Shown: piece after piece, positions 25,601-38,007 of the stretch
Position numbering within the stretch: position 1 is the stretch's first letter
Layout: each line of letters starts with the position of its first letter
Source: Glossina fuscipes
Lineage: Eukaryota > Arthropoda > Insecta > Diptera > Glossinidae
Assembly (NCBI RefSeq): GCF_014805625.2
Contig: NW_023998414.1
Coordinates: 37,880,047 to 37,944,046, forward strand
Direction of reading: 5' to 3'
DNA length: 64,000 bases
The notes under the pieces: generated by a model
The model's input: the letters and a program-made list of their open reading frames with translations, nothing else
Told to the model about the DNA's origin: nothing
Databases searched by the model: none
Translations under genes and position numbers: made by a program

Positions 25601-27330
25601 TCCAATGCAATCCTAAGGATATGAAACGTCAATTGACAATCGTTCTATCTAAGATATAATTGATAGGGAGCACATTGAAAGAATGAAATTCTCTTTATGG
25701 AACACTGAATGGATCCATATATATACTCGCGTCATTGTGCCCAGCGATTTGTGCAAATTTGTGCTATGATGTGACAAAGTTTAGATTTAATGCGGATATG
25801 TATAAATTAACTCATCCAGGGTAATCGGTGGGGATTAAAATTGTCGGCACAATTCTCGGGGCAATTACCAACGAGTTAATTAACTAAAGTTCTCGATGGG
25901 AATTATATGCAATTCATACATGCATTCATACGTTCTAGATGATGCAACCAGATAACCGTCTCCCTACATTAGACTTCTTCGTAGAAGAAATATGTCTCAG
26001 CATATGATGAAAGTCGGATCAGATTCTTGTTACAAATTCGACTAACGCGAACATTCGGCAGATAAGGAAATTCGTTTTTGCAACTTTATCAAACCAAATG
26101 GGGCCACATTTTGCCCATATTGTTCAAAAGAAAAAATCTCTTCAAAAATAAATTTAAACTTAGTTACAAGCTGTCAAAAACAAAGTGACTGAATCTCCTC
26201 TAAACTAACGCCTCTCGAAAATTCAGCCTAAACGAATCCTAAAAAAAAATGGAAATTGTTAGAAATCAATATTGGATTTCCATGCTATCTTGCTTGGCGT
26301 AATCCTTAAGTCCCTTTTAGAAGTTTGCAAGGATCATTCGTACAAAAAAAAAGTCGACAAAATAGTAACAATTTGGCCTTAAGCACACCAAAAGAAATTT
26401 TTTTCTTCGGCACTATCAATCTTAAACACCATTTCCTCAACTCCTTGAACGATTGACGTTAACAAATCGTCAACTTTTATTAGACAATTGCACTCTCATT
26501 CTCATTCCAAAATCTTTAAAAAACAGAAAGTCAACTGACCTTAACGTAATAACTTATGTTTAAAGTAATTGCCCAGAAAAAAGGGGAGTCTACAGCGCAT
26601 AATGCAGCTTTATCTCAAGTCATATTACTTTCCGCGAGTAAAGCAAATCTTCAAAAGAAACCTGGACACTACTTCTCTCTTCATATAAGCTGATAAGCCT
26701 GCTTTGCTTCAGTTGTTAGAACATTAACGAAAAGCATCAAAACACAGTTTATTTCCTTTATTGATGACAATAATATCCTTTGTTCGGAACTGTTTGGATT
26801 CAAAAAGGACCAAGACTTCATATAACCATTTGTCAACATTTTTATATTAAGTCCGGGAAATCCAATGTAATCCTTTTGCTGGCCACTAATTACTTCAGAA
26901 CTAACTATATATTATTTGTGAGTAATGTACAAAATAACCAATTTTTATATATAAAATATTTTTAATTTTTACAAAAAGATAATATTGATAAGATTGCCTC
27001 CGATAATATACAAAGAATTCCCTTAGCGAAGACATCAACTTGTAATATATTACCATTTAAGTTCAGAGAGCGAGCGTATGTTGCTGTTAATTACATTTAG
27101 CAGTGAGACAGAGAACTAAATAATAAAAGTGTCTAAGATATTGTTGAAAATAAAATGTGCTTGAATTTCGATGATTTCCGCTGTTGCTGTTATCTTAAAC
27201 AAAAACATTACATATTAAAAGATAAAGCATTTCACTGGTTTTTTCCTACTTTTCCGACTGTAACTTATTTTCACTTATTTGGTTTGTGTCTTGGCAGAGT
27301 AGAATGATGGAACGAAACAAAATCGAGAAC

Positions 27331-27497
27331 TAAATCCAAAACAAAAGTTCTTGTATTTGGTAGATGCTATATGCAGTACAAATTGAAAAAAAATGAAACG
27401 AACTGGTTTTTTGTCTCTCTTAGTGTTGTTTCAAACCCAAAGAAAAGTTTTTGTATTTCCTATATGCTATATGCAGTACAAATTTAAGAAAAAATTA
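27331..27497. repeat. Local direct duplication, period about 100 bp
   Basis: The segment ttgtatttggtagatgctat at 27351 recurs as ttgtatttcctatatgctat at 27451. Both are followed by atgcagtacaaattnaagaa-type text, with some divergence across about 60 bp. Confidence 0.75.
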
Positions 27498-27719
27498 ACA
27501 TGAAAAGTAATGTTTTTATGTATGGCTTAAAATTGCTTCAATCAAGGAGAAGAAGAGTAAGTAAGATATTTTCTCCCAATAAGATAGCGTACAGCGTAAT
27601 AGATATAAGTAGACGACGAGATGTCCCAATATTTCATACAAAATTAGAGTTAGTAAAATTTCAAGCATCTTTGACGTTTCTGTTATCAATATCAAACAGT
27701 AATAGCGCCATTAATTAAC

Positions 27720-28075
27720 AGCCATGTTTTGTTATATTTATATGAACAAAAATTCTTTTAATACAAAAAGAAGAAAATTCTGTGAAATGTACGAAGAGAA
27801 TGCTGCGAGTGAACGAAGGATCCACGAGTGGTTTGTTCTGGTCCGTTTCGAAAATTTCGCAGTGCAAGATTCACGCTTCGCTCTGGTCGGCCAGTCACTA
27901 AAAATTCGATGAAATATTGCAACTGATGGACCAAATTCGTCACCCAAGCTGTCAGGTAAATAGCGGAGGCACTAAACATCAACCACATGGCAGCTTGGAA
28001 CCATTTGAAAAGAGCAGGCTACAAAATGAAGCTCCAAGAAACGGCGGAGATCTCTTATATCATGTATTATTCTAT
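27720..28075 (+). mobile_element. Mariner transposase N-terminal fragment, degenerate
   Basis: The frame at 27724-27912 includes CEMYEENAASERRIHEWF and RFENFAVQDSR, matching the mariner pattern (E-x-Y-G-E-x-x-x-S-E-R-x-x-x-x-W-F-x-x-F). After a stop and frameshifts, the next conserved helix appears as MAAWNHLKRAGYKMKLQ at about 27987-28037, where intact elements have xxVxxHLxxxGYxxKLxxW. The fragment covers the DNA-binding half and stops before the catalytic core. No intact ITR was seen. Confidence 0.75.
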
Positions 28076-28109
28076 TATATAACACTAAAAAATAGTCAAA
28101 CGCTTTCAC

Positions 28110-28365
28110 AATTTTAGGATTTGCAAATCTATCCGTATATCCATCTTGTTTTCTTTTCTTCAACCTACAGATTACAATTGTTGAGATATTTCGATGAAAA
28201 TTGATTTACTCAACCGATTTTGACCTTAGGGCGAACACTACTGAATATGGTTTAGATCGGATTATTTTGTTGTTCAGTTCCCATGTAACGCTCTATTGTG
28301 AATAACTCTATTAAGCGAAGTGATGTAGGGCATTTAATAGGAGGACGTAGCCCACAATAGTGATT
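28110..28365. mobile_element. INE/mini-me-like dispersed repeat, decayed
   Basis: Contains tctatccgtatatccatctt (an eroded GTCY block), tacagattacaattgttgag, ttgaccttagggcgaac, gaatatggtttagatcgga and the trailing taagcgaagtgatgtaggg shared with the copy ending at 19600. It lies just upstream of Ocrl. Confidence 0.5.
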
Positions 28366-28858
28366 TTATTTGTTTTTTTTTCTAATTTAAAAAGCAAAAT
28401 ACATTTTTTTTTCAAATACTTTCATCATATATGACGATATTGATTATGTATAATTGATTGCACTGTACTGTTACGTTATTATATGTCTATGAATGTTTTT
28501 ATTGAATGAAGAAGACAACGCTTTGACACTCGTATTTATTGTGAAAAAGTAGATGAACATAAATTGCAGGCGATTAATTTATATAAAATCTAGCTTAAAA
28601 TTATTAATATAAAATTTTGAAACATAAATAACAAAATAATAAGTGAAATATACTATTTAAACGCTTAATTGGAAAAGGAAACCTACAACTTTTACCCTAA
28701 TTTTAACTAAAAAAAGGAAAAATTGTAAAATGGGCAGAGGGCTTCAATATACAATTGATTATTAAACAAATGCGGAAAATCTAAAAATAGATATAGCGAA
28801 ACAATAGAATTTCCATAATTACATTAATCGTCATCAAATCAATAATCAAGTTGGCGCA
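28366..28858. other. Presumed 5' flank and 5' UTR of Ocrl
   Basis: AT-rich interval between the last repeat trace and the Ocrl start codon. No TATA box or initiator could be singled out among the many AT-rich matches. The transcription start is not determinable here, and a non-coding 5' exon further upstream is possible. Confidence 0.4.
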
Positions 28859-31800
28859 ATGACATCTTTGGGTGGTGCCAAAATACCCACAATATCAGCA
28901 ACAATTTCAACGATTAGTTTGACTTCAATCATGGACGGTTTGGCAGTCGAAGAAAAACCGTTGAATACATTGCAAATGGTGCAGCAGAAGTTCAAGGATA
29001 ACGAAAATGTCTTATCGGTATGAATGATGCGAACGAGAATGATATTGACAAGGAAAAGATTTAATCAATCCATTGCAGATTTTCGAGGCTTATCAAATTG
29101 CGGGACAAGAACACACCAGCCGTATATTGGCTTTAGTTGTATCAGTTGCGGGCGGTACTTATGCGGTGTTCTCATTGACGGCAGCACGTTTGCCACCGCG
29201 CAGCAATGCGGACTTAAGTATTGAGAAAGTATTTGCACTTAATGAAACATTTGAGATGGGAAATGGTAAGAAAAATTGACCATCAAACATACTTGACTAA
29301 AGCATATTTTATAGATAAAAAAGGTTCCATCTCCCAGTTGCAATTTACATTAAAGACTGCCGAGGAGCCTGTAGTCAAATATTACTATTACCCGGTAATA
29401 TCGGCGGAAGGAGCTTCAGATTTTGATACGTTTCATGCTCAAGTTATTTCGGCAAAAATGTCAATGTTGCATACGCCGTCTTTGGGTCTAAACGATGTCA
29501 CTGCTTTAAATTTCAGCTGGATAAATGACTATCGACAGATTGGCGAAGTCAAGCAAGAGTTAAAGAGGAGAGAAAATGAATACATTAAACTCAACGATTT
29601 TACGTAAAAACTCCACAATATTATTAAGTGAAATTCTTATATATATCTTTACATTTTAGCGTATATTGTGCCACTTGGAATGTTAATAATAAATCGTATT
29701 GCGATTCTCCTTTAAATCTTTGGTTAGCTGCTTGCGATGCTCCTCCTGATATATATGCTATAGCGTTACAAGAATTGGATACCTCAGCCAAGGCTATAAC
29801 ATTTAGCGAAAATCGGCCGGATGCTTTGTGGATGTAAGTTAAATTGTACGCCATTCTTTGATCATTCTTTGTGACAAAACCTATATATCTGATCTAGCAA
29901 CAAAATGCTGGAAAGTGTTCATTGCAAAGCAGATTATGAAGAATTAGCTTCTGTACGTTTAGTGGGCATGATGTTGACCATTATTATCAAACGTGAATTG
30001 CGACGATATATAGCACGTTGTCGAGTTAAGAGTATCGCTCGTGGCGTCTTTAATGCATTGGGCAATAAGGGTGGTGTAGCGGTTAGCATACAAATTAACG
30101 AGGGTAACTTGTGTTTTGTGAATTCACATTTGGCAGCTCATTTGGCTTTTGTGGATGTTCGTAATGAAGATTATTGGGGCATAGTAAAGGGCTTGGTTTT
30201 CGATGACGACTTACGACGCACGATTAACGATCACGAGTAAGTAATTTCTCTGTGATTGTCGCCTCGATTTGATAATTACTTGCTCGAATTTTATAGTCAT
30301 ATTTTTTGGATTGGCGATTTGAATTATCGTATTGAAGAGCCATCGGGCTTTCAATTTCCTAGTGCACGCGGTGCCCATAATTACCACGATTTGTTACTGC
30401 AGTTCGATCAATTGGGTCAGGAAATGCGTAAAGGAAATTGCTTTGAGGGTTATACAGAAGGTCCTATTACTTTCCGTCCAACATATAAATACGATCCTGG
30501 CACTGATAATTATGACAGCAGTGAAAAGCAAAGAGCTCCGGCCTACTGCGATCGTATATTATGGAAAGGCTCCAACATTGAACAATTAACTTATAACAGT
30601 GTCATGGAAATACGACAGAGTGATCATAAACCCGTGTATGCATTATTTCGGGTAAAAGTCAAAACCAAAGATGAGAAACGGTTTAAAAAGATACACGAAG
30701 AAGTTCTAAAATTGGTAGATAAACGCGAAAACGAAAATCAACCGCAAATTAACGTAGAAAAGACAGTAATTGATTTCGGTTTAGTGCGTTTCAATGAACT
30801 GATTTGCAGAGATTTTACAGTATCGAACTCTTGCCCAATTCCTGTGGAATTTATGTTTAAAATCAAGGATGCTCCATTGAACGATATATGCGAAAAGTGG
30901 TTACAAATTGAGCCTAGAACTGAACGCTTAATGATTGGTAATAATTTAATAAATCATCGACAATAATTTTTTGCAAACTTTGTTTTATACCCACCGCCAA
31001 GCGATATTAATATTATTCCATATTCGATTCTGGGTCAGCGTATGATTTCAAGTTTATCGGACACACGTTTTTGAAACTGTTGATATTGCAAACTTTATGA
31101 TTGGAAACTTAAAAATTATCATATATTAAATTTGAATGTGGATCTAATCCACGAATTATGCCTACATTCACTAAAAAAATAAAACAACAACACAAGTAGA
31201 AATAAACTATAGCCGGGCATTCATTTTCATTGCCAATCATTATTATACTTTGCTTCGATGTGACGGCAAAGTTTTCACGAAAACTCTTATACGCGATGCA
31301 TTTCAAAAAATAGGCCTATGTTATAACTTTTTGGGTGAAAACACTACTCTCGAGAAATTTTTATTAGTGAATATTGAAAACTAACCCTTGATTTTTGTAA
31401 AAACAATTTTATGGTACGACGTTGAAAGAGTTTGTCAATTTGATCCAAATCCTTGACATCACATTTATTAGACGGAAAAACTACGACCCGGCCATTTTTG
31501 TCGAGAAACTTTAAAACTTGCAAATTTGTTTCATACGATGGCCCTATCAAAATAAATTTTTTTTATATTAGTAATGGCCGCAAAACTGATTCGATTTCAA
31601 TAGAGTTCGTTCTTGAATCAAAATCGTGCACAGTTAATGTATCAAGTTTTGTGAGAAAACTTGAAAACTTTGTGACTTAAACCACGAGGACAAACATCAG
31701 ACAGATGGGCAGAAATACTGATGAAGACTTAAAGTTTAAATCAATTCAGAGTATGATCCTGAATTGATCGATTGGATAAAACGTGAACTTATTTCCATTC

Positions 31801-32842
31801 TGGATGTATACATACATCCGCACAAACATCAAAATAATCTTAGCAGTAACTTTGCGTTGACAGCAACTGTCGATTTGAACTATGGGGCAAATGTTTATAG
31901 TTATTTGGTACCGAAACAGTTGTAATCCGCCGACTGCCATTGCCATAATTCCCAAATAAATTACTTCCTTTTTTGCATATCCTTGAGACGGTGGGTGTTC
32001 AAGGTTTACTAAATGTTATTTACTTAATTGCTTTTTTCCTTTTCGCAGATTCAAGTAAAGCTATACGTGTTAAACTCTTAATCGATTGCAATAGCGTAAC
32101 CGGTCTGTTGCAGAAAATACGTGCCACAAATTGGAAATTTGATTTCGATATATTAATTTTACACGTAAAGAATGGTCCCGATATTTTTCTTACTGTAACT
32201 GGTGAATATAAACCTAGTTGTTTTGGTTTATCTATAGAAACGCTTTGCCGAACCGATCGTCCTTTATGCGAATACACTCAAGCGGAAATTAAGTGTTTGG
32301 TAAATAATTTTGTAAAATTGTGCGTAGAGTGAGATAATGAGATGAATGTATTTTTTATGTACATTTAGATGAATGACGAATCACCTGAATTTCGTGTTAC
32401 AATGCCACGAGAATTCTTCTTGTTAATTGACTATCTGCATAAACAAGGCGCAAGTGTGGAGAGCGCTTTTACTTTAAGCTCATTGGAATTTAAACAGGCG
32501 AAAAGTGCGGAATTTAACGCTATACGGGATTGGCTCGATAGCTGGTCAAATGAAGAATTTCGTAAGTATTGCTCTCGCAGAAGCGATGATAAAAGAAAGT
32601 GATTTTAATATTTGAAAGAGTTCCAAGTGGCTGTGTCAATGAGTTTGCTAATGTAACCAGCCTGGGATAATAGAAATCGTATTCGATTCACATTTTGTAC
32701 TTTTCTATGCGAAACTGAAAACACTCTACATAATGTTCTTCAAAGTTTGTTAAGCAGCGTTAAAAATCGGTAGATAAAATTGTTTTTACTGTTAAACGTA
32801 TGTCATTTCGCTTACATAAGCAATATGAAATTGATGCAATAA

Positions 32843-32874
<32 letters not shown>

Positions 32875-35055
32875 CGTAGTGTCTTTGACTGTTTCGCAAA
32901 CTAAGATATAATATCTAAACTTAATTACTTGATTTGCCGTTTTTACATAGTAACGATTAGTCATTTGCGAAAGTATCAAATTGTTTCTTTTACATTGATT
33001 GAAGGAGGGGTAGCAGCGAAGAGATAAAAATAAATTAGATTAAGTTACAAAGCTATAGCGATTTTTGCTTATTTCCTTCTCAGATTATTCGATAACGTTT
33101 GCTATTAATATAACCGACGAAGGGCATGCCTTGAAATTGATCTTTGAAAAATATTCAAACAACAACAACAACAACAACACCAACACACAACAAATTGTCT
33201 TTCGAGCATACTCAAACAACAAGGCTAAAGCGTGCATTAACAATGCAAGGAATTAGGGAATATTTTACGGTTGCCCAAGAGAGTGAGGGTGAGAGAAAGT
33301 AATGCGTACAAGTCAATGTGGATGACATTCTTTATTTGCATTGTGTAGTCATGTGCAGGCGCCATCTGGTTTCCCAACTATTCGAAAAAATAAAAGCAAG
33401 ACATGTTAAGATATTCTCATTGTTAGTTAGTTAGTCAACGGTCTACTTTCCCTCTGAAACTGATAATGAAAGAACTCACCTCCAACTTGTTTGCGATGAT
33501 TGTTGTATGTGTACTTTTTTTGTCTTATTTTTTATAATTGAAGTATATTTTTTGTTTAGAACTTGACAAAGCAAACAGTATGAGTTGCTATACCTAATCT
33601 ATAAGTTTTTGTCTTCTTCAGAAATATATTTATGGGCATTTAATCCCCAAATGCAGTCTTTAATAAGAGAAACCTTAATTTTTCGTTTTCTATATAGACT
33701 TTATTCAGCCTCTATATACTATCGTACATAGTAAGATAGATATTATTACAACATAATAATAATTATTTATTATGTAAAAAAATTTTTATTTGTACTGATT
33801 TCAAAGATTTCACATATAACTTGACTGCGCTACATTTGGACCACTTTCATCTATTTTTTTTTTAGGGCAGCTTCAATAGAATTCAAAAGAATTCTCGCAA
33901 ACAGTTACGAGTTTATGTGGCAAAGGTATCAAAATTTTTATTTATTTTATAATGAAACTCGGCCACAAGAAATTGCAATTAAAAATATATATTTCATGTA
34001 TTTTTTTTTTGGATAAAACGAAAGAATCTGAGTGAATAGTAGGACGAATTCATTACACATATTGAAACTGTAATGTCGGTCAGGCCAGGAAAGATTTTCA
34101 AATTTATCGTAAAATATGAAATGAAAGATGACTTAATAAAAGTTAGGAAAACAACTGCAAAGGAAACAACAATCGCTATGAGATTTCTATAGAATGCAAC
34201 AAACCAAGTCTATGAAAATGAAAAAAAAAAAAAAAAAAACTGGCCAGAGTATGGTTTAAAAATTCTTTAGCAAAATGACAAAAATTTTTGTTAGAACAAA
34301 AGTTTTCAAGATATCTTCTATTGTCGTTATTTTTTCAGCTGGTTCGCCGTCAGCTGCGGCAGAAGCATTGCTTATGCTGTTGCATTTATCGGAAACGCCT
34401 TTGCTGGACCCCTTAGTTGAAGATATTTTAAATACACAAACAACGGCAGAAGCAATGGAATTAATTTCATTGTTAAGTTCACCTAAACGTAATGTATTCG
34501 TACATTTGTGCATGTTCTTGCGTGAGGGTATCGAACGTAAATATTACAATTTAATGCATGTGGGTAAGTTGAAAGAATCAAGAAACGAATTGATACCGCA
34601 ACAGACTGTATTGCATAAATTACACATTTGTGTATATTGCTTGTCTCTTTGCTTGCTTGTGTGCGCATATATATATATATATTTCAGCTACCATTTTCGG
34701 TCGTGTACTGTTGCGTTGCACCACCAAATCGAAAGACTATTATCGTGACACACGTACCAGAGAGTTTATGCAGCGTTTCATTAGTAGTGATGTGGGTACA
34801 TTATCCAATGCTACGGCAGCACTGACAACCACAACGACGACAGCATCGTCTCGAACAACAGTAGCAACAGCAGCAGCAACTGGCGCAACAACATTAGAAG
34901 AAAGAACGAGATCGGGAACAGGAACGGCAGCGGGAACGGGAACGGGAACGGGTGCGAGTGCGGGTGCGGGTGCGGGTACGGGAGCGGGAGAAAACGGTCG
35001 AATAAATTCAATGGGTGGTAATCAGGCAAATTCTAATGCTGCAGCTTTAACTTGA
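28859..35055 (+). CDS. Ocrl: Inositol polyphosphate 5-phosphatase OCRL/INPP5B family
   Basis: Ten exons join in phase to 941 codons plus stop: 28859-29017, 29079-29265, 29315-29603, 29660-29833, 29898-30236, 30297-30937, 32049-32299, 32369-32561, 34339-34563 and 34688-35055. All introns are GT-AG. OCRL removes the 5-phosphate from PI(4,5)P2 (and PI(3,4,5)P3) on endosomes and Golgi, and in flies also acts in cytokinesis. Domains: PH-like N-terminus (about 54-200); 5-phosphatase (about 213-505) with TWNVN (217-221), catalytic-site Glu 250 in ALQELD, GNKGGVAVS (325-333), His 347 in NSHLAAH, GDLNYRI (389-395), FRPTYKYDPGTD (442-453), PAYCDRILWKG (464-474) and SDHKPV (491-496); ASH (about 530-680) with GEYKPSCFG (648-656); RhoGAP-like (about 690-850). 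No arginine finger is visible, as is known for OCRL. The tail (863-941) is Thr/Ala/Gly-rich. The ATG at 28859 is the only one in exon 1 giving the full frame; its context is gcgcaATG. Human OCRL is 901 residues. Confidence 0.95.
30938..32048 (+). other. Ocrl intron 6
   Basis: Donor g/gtaata at 30938 and acceptor cttttcgcag at 32048; phase 1, joining ATGATTG to ATTCAAG. The inside holds a decayed copy of the ttatacccaccgcc-type element (30988-31100) and GACA-type repeat text (31550-31830, including acaaacatcagacagatggg). Open frames here are repeat-derived. Confidence 0.8.
32562..34338 (+). other. Ocrl intron 8
   Basis: Strong donor c/gtaagt and acceptor gttattttttcag; phase 1. Reading through the donor would stop after about 12 codons (at 32600), which would truncate the RhoGAP-like domain. 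The intron contains a long poly-T at about 32847-32874, an AAC repeat near 33162-33180 and poly-A at 34218-34239. Confidence 0.8.
34912..34990 (+). repeat. Coding hexanucleotide repeat in the last Ocrl exon
   Basis: Imperfect tandem units of gggaac changing to gggtgc encode alternating Gly-Thr then Gly-Ala (about residues 895-917). It is among the most GC-rich stretches of the window and lies after the last conserved RhoGAP residues, so length variation should be tolerated. Confidence 0.85.
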
Positions 35056-35602
35056 AAGGCAATCGTATGGAAATTATTTATATTGTTTTGTTTATGGCAG
35101 GAAACTATTTTGCTCCTCTCTACGGAGCGAAAGCACTTTAAGTAATTTAGATAATTTTTATATATTTTATAATATTTTTCACGAGAGCAATATATTCACT
35201 TTTGAATAATTTTACTTTATTTTTTGCGGCAAATTTTAAGATCTTCGTTAAAAAAAAAAAAAAAGAAAAGAATTTTTCCAAAAAGATACAAAGGAAGTCA
35301 TTTGACCGTAAACAACGATTTAAAATAAGTTAATAAGTTGTCAGCATTTTCCTTGCAGTGTTGAGGTACCAGATGCCATTGTTAAATATTTTACAAATAT
35401 TTTAAGTTAAAGTGTCGAACTTTTCATGCGTTAACAAAAATGTATATATATATATATATATATGCATTTTATTATTTTTTTTTCCAAAATATTTCTAATT
35501 ATTGTTAATTATGCTTAAAAGCATTTATTTAATGCTCAATTATTACATTGATACTGATATTGTTTAGATAATGTTGTATTTAATAGAAAAGAAATATTTA
35601 TA

Positions 35603-35620
35603 AATAAATATAAAAATAAA
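35603..35620 (+). terminator. Candidate Ocrl polyadenylation signals
   Basis: Two AATAAA hexamers at 35603-35608 and 35615-35620, about 550 bp after the stop codon, followed by the t-rich ttattattat. They are the clearest tandem signals downstream of the gene, but AATAAA is common in such AT-rich DNA. Confidence 0.5.
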
Positions 35621-35639
35621 TTATTATTATAAGACATGC

Positions 35640-37325
35640 GTCTGTCTCTCTTCGCTATCCAAACTATTATTTTGTGTTAGTAAGTTTTTTGCAAAACCAA
35701 AAAAAAAATTTGTGTCAAAAAGTTCTTACACACATTTTACATTACATTCCTAACCATCGAAAAATTCATGTATATTCTATAGCTAGGTTTCACCTGAAGA
35801 AGAAGAAGAAGAAGACTGAAAACAATATATTTTCAAAATATCACAATCTAAAGTTTCATGTAAACAAGAGATTTTCCATATTTTTCATCCAAATTTGATG
35901 GTCGACGTTTGGCTCATGTCCATGCATTATTGCAAGTGTTTTGCCATGATTAAGTGGTTTCAGAGATCCAAAGCGATCAAGTATATGAAATCATTTTTGA
36001 ATAGAAATGAGATGAATCAATATCGGAAACAAAAGAAGATTCATGTTGATATCCTCTACGCGATATTATTCCAAAGAGACGAGATTAGCATCAGCGTATA
36101 AATAAATATCAATTGTGTAAATACATCATGCTCTGGCCTTTTCAAAGCCTAGATATTTCTCTTTTTTTCACTCTATACTAACACTCATGGTGAGTGCATG
36201 TCGATTAAGTTCGTGAGGATGTTTATAATAACTTCAACAATGAGAAGTTGAGAAAGACTTTGTCTGTTTGCATGTTTATACATCTGTTTGTCCGATGTCG
36301 GTTTGTCTAAACTTTGCGCTGAAACCACATTCGAATCGTTTAATTATATCGCCTGTTATCGTTTTGGTGGTGATGCGATAATATTGGTGGATCGTTATAG
36401 CTTCTCTTGTACTAATATTAAAAACGTTGGTTGACTTTTATCAAGAGAAGGTGCGGGTGGATGATATCACGAGTATAGAGTGTGGTTATCGCTTCATAAA
36501 AGCTAACTTTTATCATTAAGCCTAAAGCAATTAACTTAGCTTTAGTTCCCATTGTTAGATTCCATTCTAAACTACGAATCGATTTCTTGAGAATTTTTCA
36601 AAATTCCTCTACATACATATTCATTTTTTTTGACATGTAGTTGTTTTTTTTTTTTTTTTTTTTTAAATAAATTTTTTTGAACGCTTATGAACGCTGGAGT
36701 TGAAAATCAAAATCTCCCCGAACCTCTTCATAGTACCGATATTTGCTATCAATTTTCGAACAATTAAAAAAAATTTTTTTTTTTTTTTTCATATATTTTA
36801 CCACTGTTCGCGTAGTTTTAAAGTTCATGTCATGTTCGTTTTTGGACGTAGTGACGTAGTGATTACTCTAAATGTTAGATTTTCTTGGAGGATGTAGATT
36901 TTTGGTGAGTTCTGTGAGTTACTGTTTGCTGATTTACAATTTTAAAGCATAAGATAGACAGACAGACAAACAAACTCATATATATATATATATATATTAA
37001 TATTATGTAATAGCTACACTTTTACATACTAAGTGGTTTGCGTTGTCTTTGGATGTTGTTCTGTTATGGCACAATTAACACCTACTTATGAGACATAATT
37101 CAAGCTACACAAGCATGACACACATAATCACGCAGCGATGTCATATAAAAATTATAATTTACGTTTGAGTGACATTGCTGTCCAACTTTTCGGTCTCACT
37201 AGGCCACCTTTTATATAAAAGTGAACTTTGCGTGTCGCGTAAAATTTTCTTAATACTGACGTTTGTTGACAAGCTAAAGCAATAAAATGATATATATATA
37301 TACATGTATATACATATATATAATA
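35640..37325. other. Spacer downstream of Ocrl, no supported gene
   Basis: Contains GAAGAA repeats at 35797-35815, a decayed GTCY-type repeat at about 36180-36420 (tttgtctgtttgcatgttta, tgtttgtccgatgtcgg), poly-T near 36643-36664, and a GACA/TA patch at 36955-36996. The + frame at 35895-36101 has mixed composition but no recognised domain. Confidence 0.5.
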
Positions 37326-38007
37326 GGTGTGTAAATGAATTCTTCCCATGTTTTAAGAAAATACAACTTTATTTAACTTTAATAATGTTGTCTATGTTCT
37401 TTCGCCTTCTATCGATTGCATCGATCTGCAGCAGTGCTAATCAAGAAGAGACAGTCCAGGAGAATATACCGTAATCGGGAGACGTTCTTAAGATCGCTTT
37501 CTGAGCTGTTTTTCCTGCTGACGGATGGAACCATTTCATGAACCACAATCACAACGGTCTTCTTTCCCCAAGCACGCCATTTAGTTTGACTAGTTTACCT
37601 TGATATCGTTCAGACGTCAACATTTCTCCAAGCTTCCGAGATTTGTAGTGAATGATTTATTTCCAATTCTATTGAACGGAGCTCCAGAGTGTTCACTACC
37701 GATAGCATTAACATTTTTTGCCCGAATTCCTGCAAACCATTTTCTAACTGTTTTATAATATACTGTATATTCATCCTAACCTAAGGTAACCTAATCATTT
37801 GTGGAGCTTCAGTTGCATTTCATTTTTTTTTTTTTTTTCTGCTTAATCCAGTTGAAAATAGAAAGAAACGCCTTGCCGTAAATAAGATACCATCTCTTTG
37901 CACTTTGATATATATTGAACGCTAGCTTGTAAACAATTGAAACTTATTTCATATACACACATATATATATATATATATAAGGTATCGTCAGAATTCATTT
38001 ACGCACC
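37326..38007. mobile_element. Inverted-repeat DNA transposon with TA target duplication
   Basis: The left end ggtgtgtaaatgaattct and the right end, its reverse complement (agaattcatttacgcacc), match over 18 bp with one difference. Both are flanked by TA, the target-site signature of Tc1/mariner elements. The 682-bp interior includes a less AT-rich part (about 37400-37760). On the - strand it reads as broken protein fragments (TVRKWFAGIRAKN near the right, then several stops), loosely resembling a transposase N-terminus. It is non-autonomous and degenerate. Superfamily assignment rests on the TA duplication and repeat length. Confidence 0.7.

Noticed and set aside
33858..33918. Exon-like segment inside Ocrl intron 8 with a strong acceptor (tttttttttag) and a donor-like aag/gtatca
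   Set aside because: In the phase required by exon 8 it hits a stop, so it cannot be a cassette exon of Ocrl. The tatgtggcaaaggtatcaaa text also resembles sequence at 19725, suggesting a repeat.
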